Shown piece by piece: positions 14,314-22,832 of a stretch of DNA of 24,426 bases. Position 1 is the first letter of the stretch. The number at the start of each line of letters is the position of its first letter. The DNA is taken from NCBI RefSeq assembly GCF_002414845.1, contig NZ_DIAX01000040.1, positions 1-24,426 of the forward strand, given 5' to 3'. Origin of the DNA: Gordonia sp. UBA5067 (GTDB lineage: Bacteria > Actinomycetota > Actinomycetes > Mycobacteriales > Mycobacteriaceae). The notes beneath the pieces were generated by a model. It saw only the letters and a program-made list of their open reading frames with translations, did not search any database and was not told the DNA's origin. The position numbers were made by a program, and so were the translations under genes.

Positions 14314-15045
14314 ATGGGATTGTTCTCCACGAGTGGGCAGCGCCCGCCGCGCGCCGAACGGCGAGCCGAGAAGAAGGCGGCGAAAAAGGCGGCCAAGCAG
14401 CGCGCCAAATACGAGGCCAAGTACGACGCCAAAGAGCGGCGTACCGAGGCCCGGCGCCGCGAGCGGGACGACCTGCAGGGGCGGCGCCGCACCGAACGGC
14501 GGGCCGATCGCGCCCACCGGCGCGAACAGCGCGCGACATCACAACAGGTCAAGCACGAGTCCAGGGTGGCAATCGCTGACGCCAAGGCCCGAACCGCGGA
14601 GCTTGAGGCGGCTGCCAATAAGAAGAAGTTCACGCCGCAAAATGCCCGCCGCGTGCTGTCCGTCGCACGCATCGTTGCGCCCATCCTCGGCCCGATCGTC
14701 TACCGGGGCGGGGTGGTCGCGCGGGAAAAGCTGGCCGACTACCAAGCCTCGCGCGCCGGCGTGGCACCGGAGACGCTGCGACAATTCGCCGGCAAGGGCG
14801 CGCCGCTGGCCGCCCGGATCGCGACCGCTCGCGATGCCCTGCGCGCGCTGCCCCTGACGGACTCGAGTGCCGACGCAGCGGCTTTCTCCGCGACGATGGA
14901 CGCGCGTCTGATCAATCTCTCCCTTGCGGTGGACACGGCCGAGTCGATGAATCCCGGTGCACGCAAAAGTGCGCACCGAGCGATCAGCAATGAACTGTCG
15001 GCGATCGACGCCGATATCCTCGCCCGGTTGGGCGTGGCAAACTAG
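14314..15045 (+). CDS. DUF6474 family protein, highly charged N-terminus
   Basis: A 243-residue protein. Residues 12-100 are extremely rich in Arg, Lys, Glu and Ala with long helical/coiled-coil character (e.g. AEKKAAKKAAKQRAKYEAKY). A moderately hydrophobic stretch follows (about 111-135, including IVAPILGPIVYRGGVVARE), then a mostly helical C-terminal domain. M. tuberculosis Rv3850, near espR, is the counterpart as I recall. Function is unknown. The charge pattern fits binding to nucleic acid or to the acidic membrane surface; the hydrophobic stretch is borderline for a membrane helix. It is transcribed alone, divergent from the RecB-like nuclease, and converges on the secreted-protein gene with 11 bp between stops. 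Confidence 0.8.
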   Translation: MGLFSTSGQRPPRAERRAEKKAAKKAAKQRAKYEAKYDAKERRTEARRRERDDLQGRRRTERRADRAHRREQRATSQQVKHESRVAIADAKARTAELEAAANKKKFTPQNARRVLSVARIVAPILGPIVYRGGVVAREKLADYQASRAGVAPETLRQFAGKGAPLAARIATARDALRALPLTDSSADAAAFSATMDARLINLSLAVDTAESMNPGARKSAHRAISNELSAIDADILARLGVAN

Positions 15046-15056
15046 CCGGGCCCCCA

Positions 15057-15515
15057 CTACGGGACAATGATGCCGCTATAGGCCGTGCACTGCTTCCCGT
15101 CGGGAGCAAGACGACACAGCCGGAACTGCTTGCCGTCGTACCCGGTCAGTGTGCTCCACTGCCCCCACACGGGCCCGGAGCCGGGCGGGGCGACCGCCAA
15201 CTGCTTCCACGGCGTCCCCACCTTCTGGCGGTATTTCACACTGCGCTGCTCCAGTACCACCGGACTGCCACCGTGATCGTGGGTGAGCATGAACGCGCCG
15301 TTGTTCGGCGCGACGAACGTCACCGACCAGGCGGTTCCGTACCAGTCGGCCAGTCGCACCGCAGCGGCCGGATGCGGTGCCGGTAGACCGGGTACACCCG
15401 GAAAAGCACCGGCCGGACCCGACCCGATCACACCGGCCGCAACCGCGACCGTCGCGGCCAGCACCGTGCGCTTCATCGTCGTCCGCGTTATCGTCGTCCG
15501 CGTTATCGTCGTCAT
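15057..15515 (-). CDS. Small secreted protein of unknown function
   Basis: A 152-residue protein with a signal peptide: Lys-Arg at 15-16, hydrophobic core TVLAATVAVAAGVIG and probable cleavage after GPAGA (about residue 37). The mature part (about 115 residues) looks beta-rich (WYGTAWSVTFVAPNNGAFML, SVKYRQKVGTPWKQL) and has two cysteines near the C-terminus (CRLAPDGKQC) that can form a disulfide. No family is recognised. The ATG at 15515 follows GGTAGG, which overlaps the stop of the dehydrogenase 7 bp upstream; the alternative ATG at 15476 begins the canonical signal peptide but has no ribosome site. With the longer start the first 13 residues are a TTITR repeat encoded by a 15-bp tandem repeat. 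Confidence 0.75.
   Translation of the reverse strand: MTTITRTTITRTTMKRTVLAATVAVAAGVIGSGPAGAFPGVPGLPAPHPAAAVRLADWYGTAWSVTFVAPNNGAFMLTHDHGGSPVVLEQRSVKYRQKVGTPWKQLAVAPPGSGPVWGQWSTLTGYDGKQFRLCRLAPDGKQCTAYSGIIVP
15475..15513. repeat. 15-bp tandem repeat, 2.6 copies
   Basis: Unit ATCGTCGTCCGCGTT occurs twice perfectly (15475-15489, 15490-15504), then nine bases of a third copy. As 15 is a multiple of three, copy-number change would keep the reading frame and only add or remove five residues (TTITR) before the signal peptide. Confidence 0.85.
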
Positions 15516-15522
15516 AGCAGGC

Positions 15523-17076
15523 CTACCGTCCGGGGAGGAATTTCAGTGCCTCCATGGCTTTGGGGGTCACTGCGAGAAAAAGGCTCTGCGGTATGCCGCG
15601 GACGCCGTCGATCCCGATGAACCGCTGCTCGGCGATCGTCTGCGGCTCGGTGTACTTCAGCAGGCCCTCCTCGCCGTGCCGGCGGCCGACGCCGGAGGCC
15701 CCCATGCCGCCCATCGGTGCCGCCGTCGAGCCCCACGCGGCGGCATAGCCCTCGTTGATGTTGACCGTGCCGGCGCGCAGTTGATCGGCGATGGCGTTCG
15801 CCTCCGCACTGCTGCCCGCGAAGACGCTGGCGTTGAGGCCGTACTCGGTGTCGTTGGCCAGCTTGATCGCCTCGTCCACCGAGTCCACCGGATAGACCGC
15901 CACGAGTGGGCCGAACGTCTCCTGTTTGAAGCAGGCCGCGGCATCGGTGACGTCCGCGAGGACGGTCGGCTCAAAGAAGAACGGCCCGAGGTCATCGCGC
16001 CGCTTACCCCCGGCGAGCACCTTCGCGCCGTGGGCGATGGCATCGTCGAGGTGTGCCGTTACCGCTTCGACCTGCGCCGCGGAAGCCAGTGAACCCATGT
16101 CCACCGAGAAATCGTAGGCCGCTCCCAGCGTCATGTTCGCGACATGGGCGGCAAATCGCTTGGTGAACTCAGCCGCGACCGGCTGCTCGACGTAGATCCG
16201 CTCGATCGCGATACACAATTGTCCCGAGTTCGAGTAGCACGCGCGCGCCGCACCCGGCACCGCCTGGTCGAGGTCGGCACCGGCGGTGACGATGAGCGGG
16301 TTCTTGCCGCCGAGTTCGGCGGAGAATCCGATGAGTCGCCTACCGGCCTGCGCGGCCAGAGCCGAACCCGTCGCCGACGACCCGGTGAACATTACGTAGT
16401 CGCTCTGCGCGACGATCGCCTGCCCGACGACGCTGCCCGGACCGGGTACGACGGCGAACAATTCGCGCGGCAACCCGGCCTCGTAGAGCAACTCGGCCGC
16501 CGCCAACGCGCAATAGGGCGTCTGGCTATCCGGTTTGATGACGACGGCGTTGCCGGCCAGCAGGGCCGCGACCGCGTCGGAAACCGCGAGAGTGAGCGGG
16601 TAGTTCCACGGCGAGATGATGCCGACCACACCTTTGGGCTGGTAGCGCACCCGGACGCTCGTGGCGCCGGGAATCATGCCCTTGACCTTGTGCTCGGCCA
16701 GCGCCGCCGGACCGGTACTCGCGTAGTGCCGGGCGGTCAGCGCGACGTCGAGGACTTCTTCCTGGGCGTACTGACGCGCCTTGCCGGATTCCGCCTGGAC
16801 CATGTCCATCAGCGCATCGGCGTCGCGATGAACCAGCCGCGCGAAGGCGTACAGGACCTCCGCCCGCTCCTGGGGAGTGCGGGCCGCCCAGCCCTGTTGT
16901 GCCACCCGGGCCGCGGCAACCGCGACCTCCAGGTCTTTGGCAGTACCGATCGGGATGTGCGACAGCTCCGTTCCGCTGAAGGCTTCGACGATCGGGCGCG
17001 TCTTGCGCTTGGCCGCGGGATCAATCGCCACGAGTTGGCTCAGCCGTTTGAAGACGGCCGGCGACGGTGCTGGCAT
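15523..17076 (-). CDS. gabD2: Succinic semialdehyde dehydrogenase (NADP+), GabD2 type
   Basis: A 517-residue cytosolic aldehyde dehydrogenase closely resembling M. tuberculosis GabD2 over its whole length (same MPAPS start, shared blocks YQPKGVVGIISPWNYP, GNAVVIKPDSQTPYCALA and MGGMGASGVGRRHG). Catalytic residues are Asn158 (PWNYP), Glu254 (SAELGGKNP) and the nucleophile Cys288 (SGQLCIAIERIY). It oxidises succinic semialdehyde to succinate, linking GABA degradation or the 2-oxoglutarate decarboxylase route to the TCA cycle; GabD2 enzymes prefer NADP+. The ATG at 17076 has GGAGAAGG upstream, overlapping the end of rraA 11 bp away, so the two are co-transcribed. No GABA transaminase or transporter is nearby. 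ALDH family certain; exact substrate likely but inferred from similarity. Confidence 0.92.
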   Translation of the reverse strand: MPAPSPAVFKRLSQLVAIDPAAKRKTRPIVEAFSGTELSHIPIGTAKDLEVAVAAARVAQQGWAARTPQERAEVLYAFARLVHRDADALMDMVQAESGKARQYAQEEVLDVALTARHYASTGPAALAEHKVKGMIPGATSVRVRYQPKGVVGIISPWNYPLTLAVSDAVAALLAGNAVVIKPDSQTPYCALAAAELLYEAGLPRELFAVVPGPGSVVGQAIVAQSDYVMFTGSSATGSALAAQAGRRLIGFSAELGGKNPLIVTAGADLDQAVPGAARACYSNSGQLCIAIERIYVEQPVAAEFTKRFAAHVANMTLGAAYDFSVDMGSLASAAQVEAVTAHLDDAIAHGAKVLAGGKRRDDLGPFFFEPTVLADVTDAAACFKQETFGPLVAVYPVDSVDEAIKLANDTEYGLNASVFAGSSAEANAIADQLRAGTVNINEGYAAAWGSTAAPMGGMGASGVGRRHGEEGLLKYTEPQTIAEQRFIGIDGVRGIPQSLFLAVTPKAMEALKFLPGR

Positions 17077-17087
17077 GTGGCCTTCTC

Positions 17088-17588
17088 CTAGCCCTCGGGC
17101 CCGACGACGACGATGCCGTCGGCATCGGAGTAGAGGGTGTCGCCAGGGCGGAAGAGGACGCCACCGAATTCGACGGGAACGTCCCGCTCACCGGCACCGG
17201 TCTTCGTCGACTTGCGCGGATTGGTGCCCAGCGCTTTGACCCCGATGTCCATCCCGTCGATGGTGGCCGCGTCGCGGATGGCGCCGTTGATGACCAGACC
17301 TGCCCAGCCGTGGGTTCGGGCGCGCTCGGCGATCAGATCGCCGACCAGGGCGGTATGCACCGAGGCGCCACCATCGACAACGAGGACACCGCCGGGGTTG
17401 TCCTCGCCCAATACCTCTTTGAGAAGCGCATTGTCTTGGAAACAGCGGACCGTTGTCACGGTCCCGGCGAAGCTGCCCTGGTTGCCGAACCGGCGGAACT
17501 GTGTGTCGCAGCTGCGGACAGCGGCACCGATGTCGTCGACGAGATCGGCGGTGGGGACCGCCGAAGTCTTTTCCTCGGGTGAACTCAT
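17088..17588 (-). CDS. rraA: RraA family protein (RNase E regulator-like / class II aldolase-like)
   Basis: A 166-residue protein of the RraA/HMG-aldolase family (older name MenG). E. coli RraA binds and inhibits RNase E; other members are metal-dependent 4-hydroxy-4-methyl-2-oxoglutarate/4-carboxy-4-hydroxy-2-oxoadipate aldolases and oxaloacetate decarboxylases. Family blocks [20 protein letters not shown] and [11 protein letters not shown] are present. The catalytic D-x20-R-D pattern of the aldolases is intact (Asp of GDLIA to Arg-Asp of AIRD), so an enzymatic role is as possible as regulation. A TAGGAT hexamer lies 6 bases before the ATG, a likely leaderless promoter of its own, despite following lysX by only 53 bp. 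It is co-transcribed with gabD2. Confidence 0.9.
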   Translation of the reverse strand: MSSPEEKTSAVPTADLVDDIGAAVRSCDTQFRRFGNQGSFAGTVTTVRCFQDNALLKEVLGEDNPGGVLVVDGGASVHTALVGDLIAERARTHGWAGLVINGAIRDAATIDGMDIGVKALGTNPRKSTKTGAGERDVPVEFGGVLFRPGDTLYSDADGIVVVGPEG

Positions 17589-17594
17589 GGATGA

Positions 17595-17600
17595 ATCCTA
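17595..17600 (-). promoter_or_regulatory. Leaderless -10 of rraA
   Basis: TAGGAT on the minus strand, exactly 6 bases before the ATG at 17588. AGGA could alternatively act as a ribosome site for a transcript from lysX. Confidence 0.5.
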
Positions 17601-17641
17601 TCCAAGTGCCCGGCCGTCGGGGCGTTGCACCGAAAGCGCTG

Positions 17642-20600
17642 TCATGGCTGCTGCGGTTTGGTGAGCGGGAACGGCAGGGATTCGCGGATCGAGCGCCCGG
17701 TGATCAGCATGACGATCCGGTCTACGCCCAGCCCCAGCCCGCCCGTCGGCGGCATGGCGTATTCCAGTGCCTGCAGGAAGTCCTCGTCGAGTTCCATGGC
17801 CTCGGGATCTCCGCCCGCTGCCAGGATGGACTGCTCGGTGAGCCGGCGCCGCTGCTCCACCGGATCGGTCAGCTCGGTGTAAGCCGTGCCCAGTTCAACG
17901 CCCCAGGCAACGAGGTCCCAGCGCTCGGAGACCCCGTCGATGGTGCGGTGGGGCCTGGTGAGCGGCGAGGTCGAGCTGGGGAAGTCAAAGTAGAAGGCGG
18001 GGGTGGTGGTCGTCGCCTCGCCGAAATGTTCATAGAGTTCGGCGACGATCTGACCGGCGTCCCACACCGGGCGCACCGGCACGCCGTGCGCACGGGCGAT
18101 ATCCCGCAGGGCCTCGGTGCCGGTCTGGGGGGTGATCGCCGCACCGACGGCGGTGGACACCGTCTCGTACACCGAGCGGCGCGGCCAGTCGCCGCTGATG
18201 TCGACGCGCTCGAATCCGCCGTCCCCGTCGGGGCGCACGACGACCGGTGACCCGTGGACGGCGGTGGCGGCCGCCTGGATCATCTCCTGGGCCAGCACCG
18301 CCATATCGCCGTAGTCGCCATGCGCGGCATAGGCCTCCAGGCTGGTGAACTCGGGGTTGTGGCTGAAGTCGGCGCCCTCGTTGCGGAAGTTGCGGCCGAG
18401 TTCAAACACCTTGTCCACCCCTCCGACACAGAGCCGCTTGAGGTAGAGCTCCGGCGCGATCCGCAGGTAGAGGTCGAGGTCGTAGGCGTTGATGTGCGTC
18501 GTGAACGGGGTCGCATTCGCCCCGCCGTGGATCTGCTGCAAGATCGGGGTCTCGACCTCCAAGAACCCCCGGTCGGCAAGGAACCCGCGCAGGGTCGTGA
18601 TGATCGTCGAGCGGGCCGCCAGCATCTCGCGCGCCTGCGGGTTGATCGCGAGGTCCAGGTAGCGCTGTCGGACCTTGGCCTCGGGGTCGGCCAGGCCGGC
18701 CCATTTGTCGGGCAGCGGGTGCAGGCACTTGCCGAGCATCCGCCACGACGACACCAGCACCGACCGCTGTCCGGAGCGGGAGAAGCCGATCGGCCCGCTC
18801 ACGCGCACCAGATCGCCCAGGTCCACCGTTCGCGCGAAGTCAAGGGCGCCCGGTTCGAGCGCCGCGGCGTCGACGACCACCTGCGTCTGCCCGGACCAGT
18901 CGTGCAGATTGGCGAACACCACGCCGCCAAAGTCCCGCAGTGCGGTGATCCGGCCGGCGACGGCGACCACGGAGCCGACCGCCGCCGCGGTCGCTTCGGC
19001 GACCGTGTGGGTTGGGCGCTCCGCGGGCCCGGCCGCGGGATAGCTCTCGACTCCCGCGGCGCGCAACCCGTCGAGCTTGCTCATCCGGACCCGTACCTGT
19101 TCGGGCCGGCGAATCGCCGGTACGCCGGCCTGTGCCTCGTCGGCGAGTTGCGCGGTGAGCGCGGCCAGATCGACGCCGGCGGGGATGGCCGCCGGCCCGC
19201 TGCGCTCCTTGCTCTTGCCGGCGAACCGCGGCAGCGAGATGAATCCCTCGGTCACGATCGCGGCGGTGCCCACCCGAGGCACGACGCGGGCATCCTCGAA
19301 CGCGAGGTACCGCGGCACCCACTGCGGCCGGTACTTCGCATTCGACCGGTACAGCGACTCCATTTGGACGAACTGTGACGCGAAGGTCAGCACCCCGTGC
19401 ATGGCACGCACCACCGGTCCGACGCCGAGCCGTTCGCCCTGTTCGAAGAACTCCCGGAACGCGGCGAAGTTGAGCGACACCTCCGTGATGCCGAATTCCT
19501 CGGCCTGCAGCATCAGTTCGACGACCATGAGCTCGACGATCCCGTTGACCGAGGACCGGTCGCGGCGCATGACGTCCAACGAGACACCGGTGCGGCCCCA
19601 CGGCACGAAGGACAGCATGCCGACGGAACGCTCATCATCGGTGTCCGCATGCAGGACGGCCTCGACGAGGAGGCAGTCGCCGTCCAGCCGATCACCGAGG
19701 CGCCCCAGCGCCATCGCGAAACCACGCTCCTCCTCGGTGTCTCGCCACGCGTCGGCGAGCGCGACGATGCCGGCCATCTCGGCGGCGGGGATGTCCCGGT
19801 GCCGCCGGATTCGCCCGCTCAACCCCAGCCTGCGCGCCCGCGCCACGGCGTGGCGCACGTTGCGCATGTCGGGTCCGTTCAGGGTGAATCCGCGCGGGTG
19901 CAGGATCGCCTCGTCGCCGATGCCGAGCAGGCTCAGCCCGGCCCGCTCATAGGCGGCCGCGCCGCGCTCGCTGACGCCGATCGCGGCGGGATGCCACCCG
20001 AAGCGCTCACACTCGGCGAAGAACTCGGCGATGGCCGCCGACCACGATCCTGGGTCGCCGATCGGGTCGCCGCCGGCCATTCCGACCGACATCTCGACCC
20101 GGAAGGTGATCGCGGCCCGGCCGTCCGACGAGAACACCACGGCCTTGTCCCGCCGGGTCGAGAAGTACGCCAGCGAATCGTCGTCGTTGAACGTGGTGAT
20201 CAACGCCCGGATCAGTGTTTCGTCGGGTTCGGCGATAAGGCCACTCAGCCGCTGCGAACGGAATAGCACCAGGGCCGCGGCCAATAATGCCAGTGCGCCG
20301 AACAGGCCGAGTAGGCCGTTGATCGGGCTGAACGACTGATGCCCGTCGAAGTTGTGCTGATCGATGGCGGCGAAGGCGACGACCCGGTTCGCCGCATAGG
20401 CCAGGCGTTCGTCGCGCGCAAGGGTGTCCGGGAACAATTCGACCAGTCCCCACCCCAGGAGCGTGCCCAGGATCAGGCCACCGACCAGGGTTGCCAAGGC
20501 GCTGAGGGCCGCTCCGCGTCGCACCCGGGTATAGAACTGTTTGCGGGTGACCACGAGGAACAGCAGTGCGACGAGGTCGATTCCGAGGCCGACGGCGGCG

Positions 20601-21028
20601 TGGGTGCGGTCCCCCGACACTCGCCCGTCGAGCCACGGCGGTACCGAGTCGATGAGGACCGCGACGTTGGAGCCGGCGTAGATCAGCAGGTAGCTCACCG
20701 AGATCCACCAGGCCACGCGTTTGCGGTGGCCCAGAGCGATCGCAATGAGCGTCAGCACAAAGGCCCAGGCGAAGCTCGTGTCGGGCATCGTGATGATGTA
20801 GTCGTCGATGAAGGTCCGCGGCACGTGCAGAAGGTGGCGGATTCGCGGCGACAACGAGGAGAGCAGCGAGAGTGCCGCGAGGACGCCCACAATCACCGAC
20901 GCCGTATGCGGCGCATTGACCAGGACTCCGCGCGGCCGGGCCATCCGCGTGAGCAGGTTCCGCGAGCGCTCGTGGGCCGGACTCCCGGCTAACCGGCTCC
21001 CGGCGCTGTTCTTACTCGTCTGCTCCAC
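17642..21028 (-). CDS. lysX: Bifunctional lysylphosphatidylglycerol synthase / lysyl-tRNA synthetase LysX
   Basis: A 1128-residue fusion typical of mycobacteria and relatives (M. tuberculosis LysX is slightly longer). Residues about 40-260 hold six or so membrane helices; 270-600 form the MprF-like DUF2156 acyltransferase domain that moves lysine from Lys-tRNA to phosphatidylglycerol. An OB-fold tRNA-binding domain follows (about 685-765), then a class II lysyl-tRNA synthetase core (about 780-1125) with motif 2 FELGRNFRNEG (875-885) and motif 3 GLGLGVDRIVMLITG (1097-1111). The product, lysyl-PG, lowers negative surface charge and gives resistance to cationic peptides and acid. The synthetase half supplies Lys-tRNA and is normally additional to a housekeeping LysS. 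The GTG at 21028 is chosen because TACCGT lies 6 bases upstream (leaderless pattern). Divergent from the S4 gene. Confidence 0.96.
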   Translation of the reverse strand: MEQTSKNSAGSRLAGSPAHERSRNLLTRMARPRGVLVNAPHTASVIVGVLAALSLLSSLSPRIRHLLHVPRTFIDDYIITMPDTSFAWAFVLTLIAIALGHRKRVAWWISVSYLLIYAGSNVAVLIDSVPPWLDGRVSGDRTHAAVGLGIDLVALLFLVVTRKQFYTRVRRGAALSALATLVGGLILGTLLGWGLVELFPDTLARDERLAYAANRVVAFAAIDQHNFDGHQSFSPINGLLGLFGALALLAAALVLFRSQRLSGLIAEPDETLIRALITTFNDDDSLAYFSTRRDKAVVFSSDGRAAITFRVEMSVGMAGGDPIGDPGSWSAAIAEFFAECERFGWHPAAIGVSERGAAAYERAGLSLLGIGDEAILHPRGFTLNGPDMRNVRHAVARARRLGLSGRIRRHRDIPAAEMAGIVALADAWRDTEEERGFAMALGRLGDRLDGDCLLVEAVLHADTDDERSVGMLSFVPWGRTGVSLDVMRRDRSSVNGIVELMVVELMLQAEEFGITEVSLNFAAFREFFEQGERLGVGPVVRAMHGVLTFASQFVQMESLYRSNAKYRPQWVPRYLAFEDARVVPRVGTAAIVTEGFISLPRFAGKSKERSGPAAIPAGVDLAALTAQLADEAQAGVPAIRRPEQVRVRMSKLDGLRAAGVESYPAAGPAERPTHTVAEATAAAVGSVVAVAGRITALRDFGGVVFANLHDWSGQTQVVVDAAALEPGALDFARTVDLGDLVRVSGPIGFSRSGQRSVLVSSWRMLGKCLHPLPDKWAGLADPEAKVRQRYLDLAINPQAREMLAARSTIITTLRGFLADRGFLEVETPILQQIHGGANATPFTTHINAYDLDLYLRIAPELYLKRLCVGGVDKVFELGRNFRNEGADFSHNPEFTSLEAYAAHGDYGDMAVLAQEMIQAAATAVHGSPVVVRPDGDGGFERVDISGDWPRRSVYETVSTAVGAAITPQTGTEALRDIARAHGVPVRPVWDAGQIVAELYEHFGEATTTTPAFYFDFPSSTSPLTRPHRTIDGVSERWDLVAWGVELGTAYTELTDPVEQRRRLTEQSILAAGGDPEAMELDEDFLQALEYAMPPTGGLGLGVDRIVMLITGRSIRESLPFPLTKPQQP

Positions 21029-21034
21029 CCGTTC

Positions 21035-21040
21035 ACGGTA
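21035..21040 (-). promoter_or_regulatory. Leaderless -10 of lysX
   Basis: TACCGT on the minus strand, then GAACGG, then the GTG at 21028. It supports the GTG as start; no Shine-Dalgarno sequence is otherwise seen. Confidence 0.5.
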
Positions 21041-21089
21041 GCCGCTGCAACCGATCGGTCGCCCCTGCCGGGGGCGGGCCGGTCAGACC

Positions 21090-21095
21090 TAGACT
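21090..21095 (+). promoter_or_regulatory. Leaderless -10 of the S4-domain gene
   Basis: TAGACT, exactly 6 bases before the ATG at 21102. The two opposed -10 elements (this one and that of lysX) lie within the 73-bp divergent spacer. Confidence 0.55.
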
Positions 21096-21101
21096 GAGTC
21101 C

Positions 21102-21314
21102 ATGGACGAGGTCCCCATTGACACCGACAACATCCGGCTCGGCCAGTTCCTCAAGCTGGCGAACCTCATCGACTCGGGCTCAGACGCGAAAGCAGTGATC
21201 GCCGACGGTCTGGTGCGCGTGAACGGCGAGGTCGAGCGCCGCCGAGGTCGCCAGTTGGCCCCGGGCGACCGAGTGGAATTCGCGGCGCACTCCGCGGTGG
21301 TGAAAGCTCCGTAG
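21102..21314 (+). CDS. Small S4-domain RNA-binding protein
   Basis: A 70-residue protein consisting only of an S4 RNA-binding domain (YbcJ/YlmH-like small class): IRLGQFLKLANLIDSGSDAK followed by AVIADGLVRVNGEVERRRGRQLAPGDRVEF. The loop VNGEVERRRGRQL is the canonical S4 basic RNA-contact region. Such proteins bind structured RNA, often ribosomal or stalled-ribosome RNA; the specific target is unknown. It stands alone, divergent from lysX and converging on gltD. A GC-rich hairpin follows the stop at 21350-21371. Confidence 0.9.
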   Translation: MDEVPIDTDNIRLGQFLKLANLIDSGSDAKAVIADGLVRVNGEVERRRGRQLAPGDRVEFAAHSAVVKAP

Positions 21315-21349
21315 CACGAATCCTGCCGTCACCACCGGTCGGAGCGCGT

Positions 21350-21371
21350 GCCCCCGGCAGGCGCCGGGGGC
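21350..21371. terminator. GC-rich hairpin between the converging S4 gene and gltD
   Basis: Nine-base perfect stem GCCCCCGGC / GCCGGGGGC around the loop AGGC. It sits 35 bp after the S4 stop and 9 bp beyond the gltD stop, so it can serve both. There is no U-run. Confidence 0.65.
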
Positions 21372-21380
21372 GAGCAACTG

Positions 21381-22832
21381 TCAGCGCTGAGCCACCTGGG
21401 TGGGCACGATCGGCGCAGGCAGATCCGTCGAGCCCATCAGGAACCGATCCGCCGCCGCGGCCGCCGAGCGGCCCTCGGCGATCGCCCACACGATCAGCGA
21501 CTGACCGCGCCCGGCATCGCCGGCGACGAAGACCCCGGGCACCGTCGAACTGAAGTCGCCGTCGCGCTTGATGTTGCCGCGCCCGTCGAAGTCCACGCCC
21601 AACTTGTCGAGTAGGTCGGCACGCTCTGGGCCGACGAAGCCCATGGCCAGCAGCACGAGATCCGCCTCGAGCTCGAAGTCACTGCCGTCGACCTTCTCAA
21701 ATCGCCCGTCGACCATCTGCACCTCGTGGGCGCGCAATGCGGTGACCTTGCCGTCGGCTCCCCGGAACTCCTCGGTGTTCACACTGAACACCCGTTCGCC
21801 GCCCTCCTCGTGGGCCGAGGACACGCGGTACATCAGCGGATAGGTCGGCCACGGCGTCGACGCGGCGCGCTCACTCGGCGGGCGCGGCATGATCTCGAAC
21901 TGATGGACGATCTCGGCGCCTTGGCGCAGCGATGTTCCCAAACAGTCCGCACCGGTGTCACCGCCGCCGATGATGATGACCTTCTTGCCCGTCGCAGTGA
22001 TCTGGCCGTCGACCGCGTCGCCGAGCTGCACCCGATTGGCCTGCGGCAGGAACTCCATCGCCTGATGGATGCCGTCGAGTTCGCGCCCGGGGATCGGCAG
22101 ATCACGTCCAATGGTCGAGCCGACGGCGAGCACCACCGCGTCGAAGTCCGCCCGCAGCTGCTCGACGGTCACGTCGACTCCGACGTTCACGCCGGGACGG
22201 AACACGGTGCCCTCGGCCGTCATCTGCGCCAGTCGCCGATCGATGATGTGTTTTTCCATCTTGAACTCGGGAATGCCGTAGCGCAGCAGGCCGCCGATCC
22301 GGTCGGCCCGCTCGAACAGCGTGACGCCGTGTCCGGCCCGGGTAAGCTGCTGCGCCGCGGCCAGTCCGGCCGGTCCCGACCCGACGACGGCCACCGACTT
22401 GCCGGTCCGCACCGTTGGTGGCACCGGCTGCACGCCGGTCGTGTCGAAGGCATTCTCAACGAGTTCGACCTCGACCTGTTTGATCGTCACTGCGGGCTGG
22501 TTGATGCCCAGCACGCACGAGGACTCACACGGTGCCGGGCACAGCCGCCCGGTGAAGTCGGGGAAGTTGTTGGTGGCGTGCAGGCGGTCAATGCCGTCGG
22601 CCCACCGATCCCGGTAGACCAGGTCGTTCCACTCCGGGATCAAGTTCCCCAGCGGGCACCCGTTGTGACAGAACGGCACACCGCAGTCCATGCATCGGCT
22701 CGCCTGCGTACGCAGGGTGTCCTTCTCGAAGTCGGTGTAGACCTCTTTCCAGTCGAGCAGTCGCAGCTCGACGGGACGCCGTTCGGGCAGCTCACGCTCG
22801 GTGTGCTTGAGAAATCCGCGTGTGTCAGCCAT
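21381..22832 (-). CDS. gltD: Glutamate synthase [NADPH] small (beta) subunit
   Basis: A 483-residue subunit that takes electrons from NADPH through FAD and iron-sulfur clusters to GltB, where 2-oxoglutarate and glutamine-derived ammonia become glutamate. N-terminal cysteines Cys47, Cys50, Cys55, Cys59 ([14 protein letters not shown]) and Cys98, Cys102, Cys106 ([10 protein letters not shown]) bind 4Fe-4S clusters. The FAD motif [12 protein letters not shown] (149-160) is followed by an NADPH motif [14 protein letters not shown] and the second FAD motif [13 protein letters not shown]. The ATG at 22832 ([10 protein letters not shown]) is chosen over the open frame start at 22865: GGAGG lies 6 bases before it and family sequence begins there. 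It overlaps the gltB stop by 8 bases, so the two are translationally coupled. Confidence 0.96.
   Translation of the reverse strand: MADTRGFLKHTERELPERRPVELRLLDWKEVYTDFEKDTLRTQASRCMDCGVPFCHNGCPLGNLIPEWNDLVYRDRWADGIDRLHATNNFPDFTGRLCPAPCESSCVLGINQPAVTIKQVEVELVENAFDTTGVQPVPPTVRTGKSVAVVGSGPAGLAAAQQLTRAGHGVTLFERADRIGGLLRYGIPEFKMEKHIIDRRLAQMTAEGTVFRPGVNVGVDVTVEQLRADFDAVVLAVGSTIGRDLPIPGRELDGIHQAMEFLPQANRVQLGDAVDGQITATGKKVIIIGGGDTGADCLGTSLRQGAEIVHQFEIMPRPPSERAASTPWPTYPLMYRVSSAHEEGGERVFSVNTEEFRGADGKVTALRAHEVQMVDGRFEKVDGSDFELEADLVLLAMGFVGPERADLLDKLGVDFDGRGNIKRDGDFSSTVPGVFVAGDAGRGQSLIVWAIAEGRSAAAAADRFLMGSTDLPAPIVPTQVAQR

Noticed and set aside
15475..15513. CRISPR-like repeat
   Set aside because: Direct 15-bp units with no spacers, only 2.6 copies, within coding sequence; a plain tandem repeat.
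18254..19378. Long plus-strand open frame inside lysX
   Set aside because: Shadow of the lysyl-tRNA synthetase coding strand; the lysX motifs are continuous on the minus strand.
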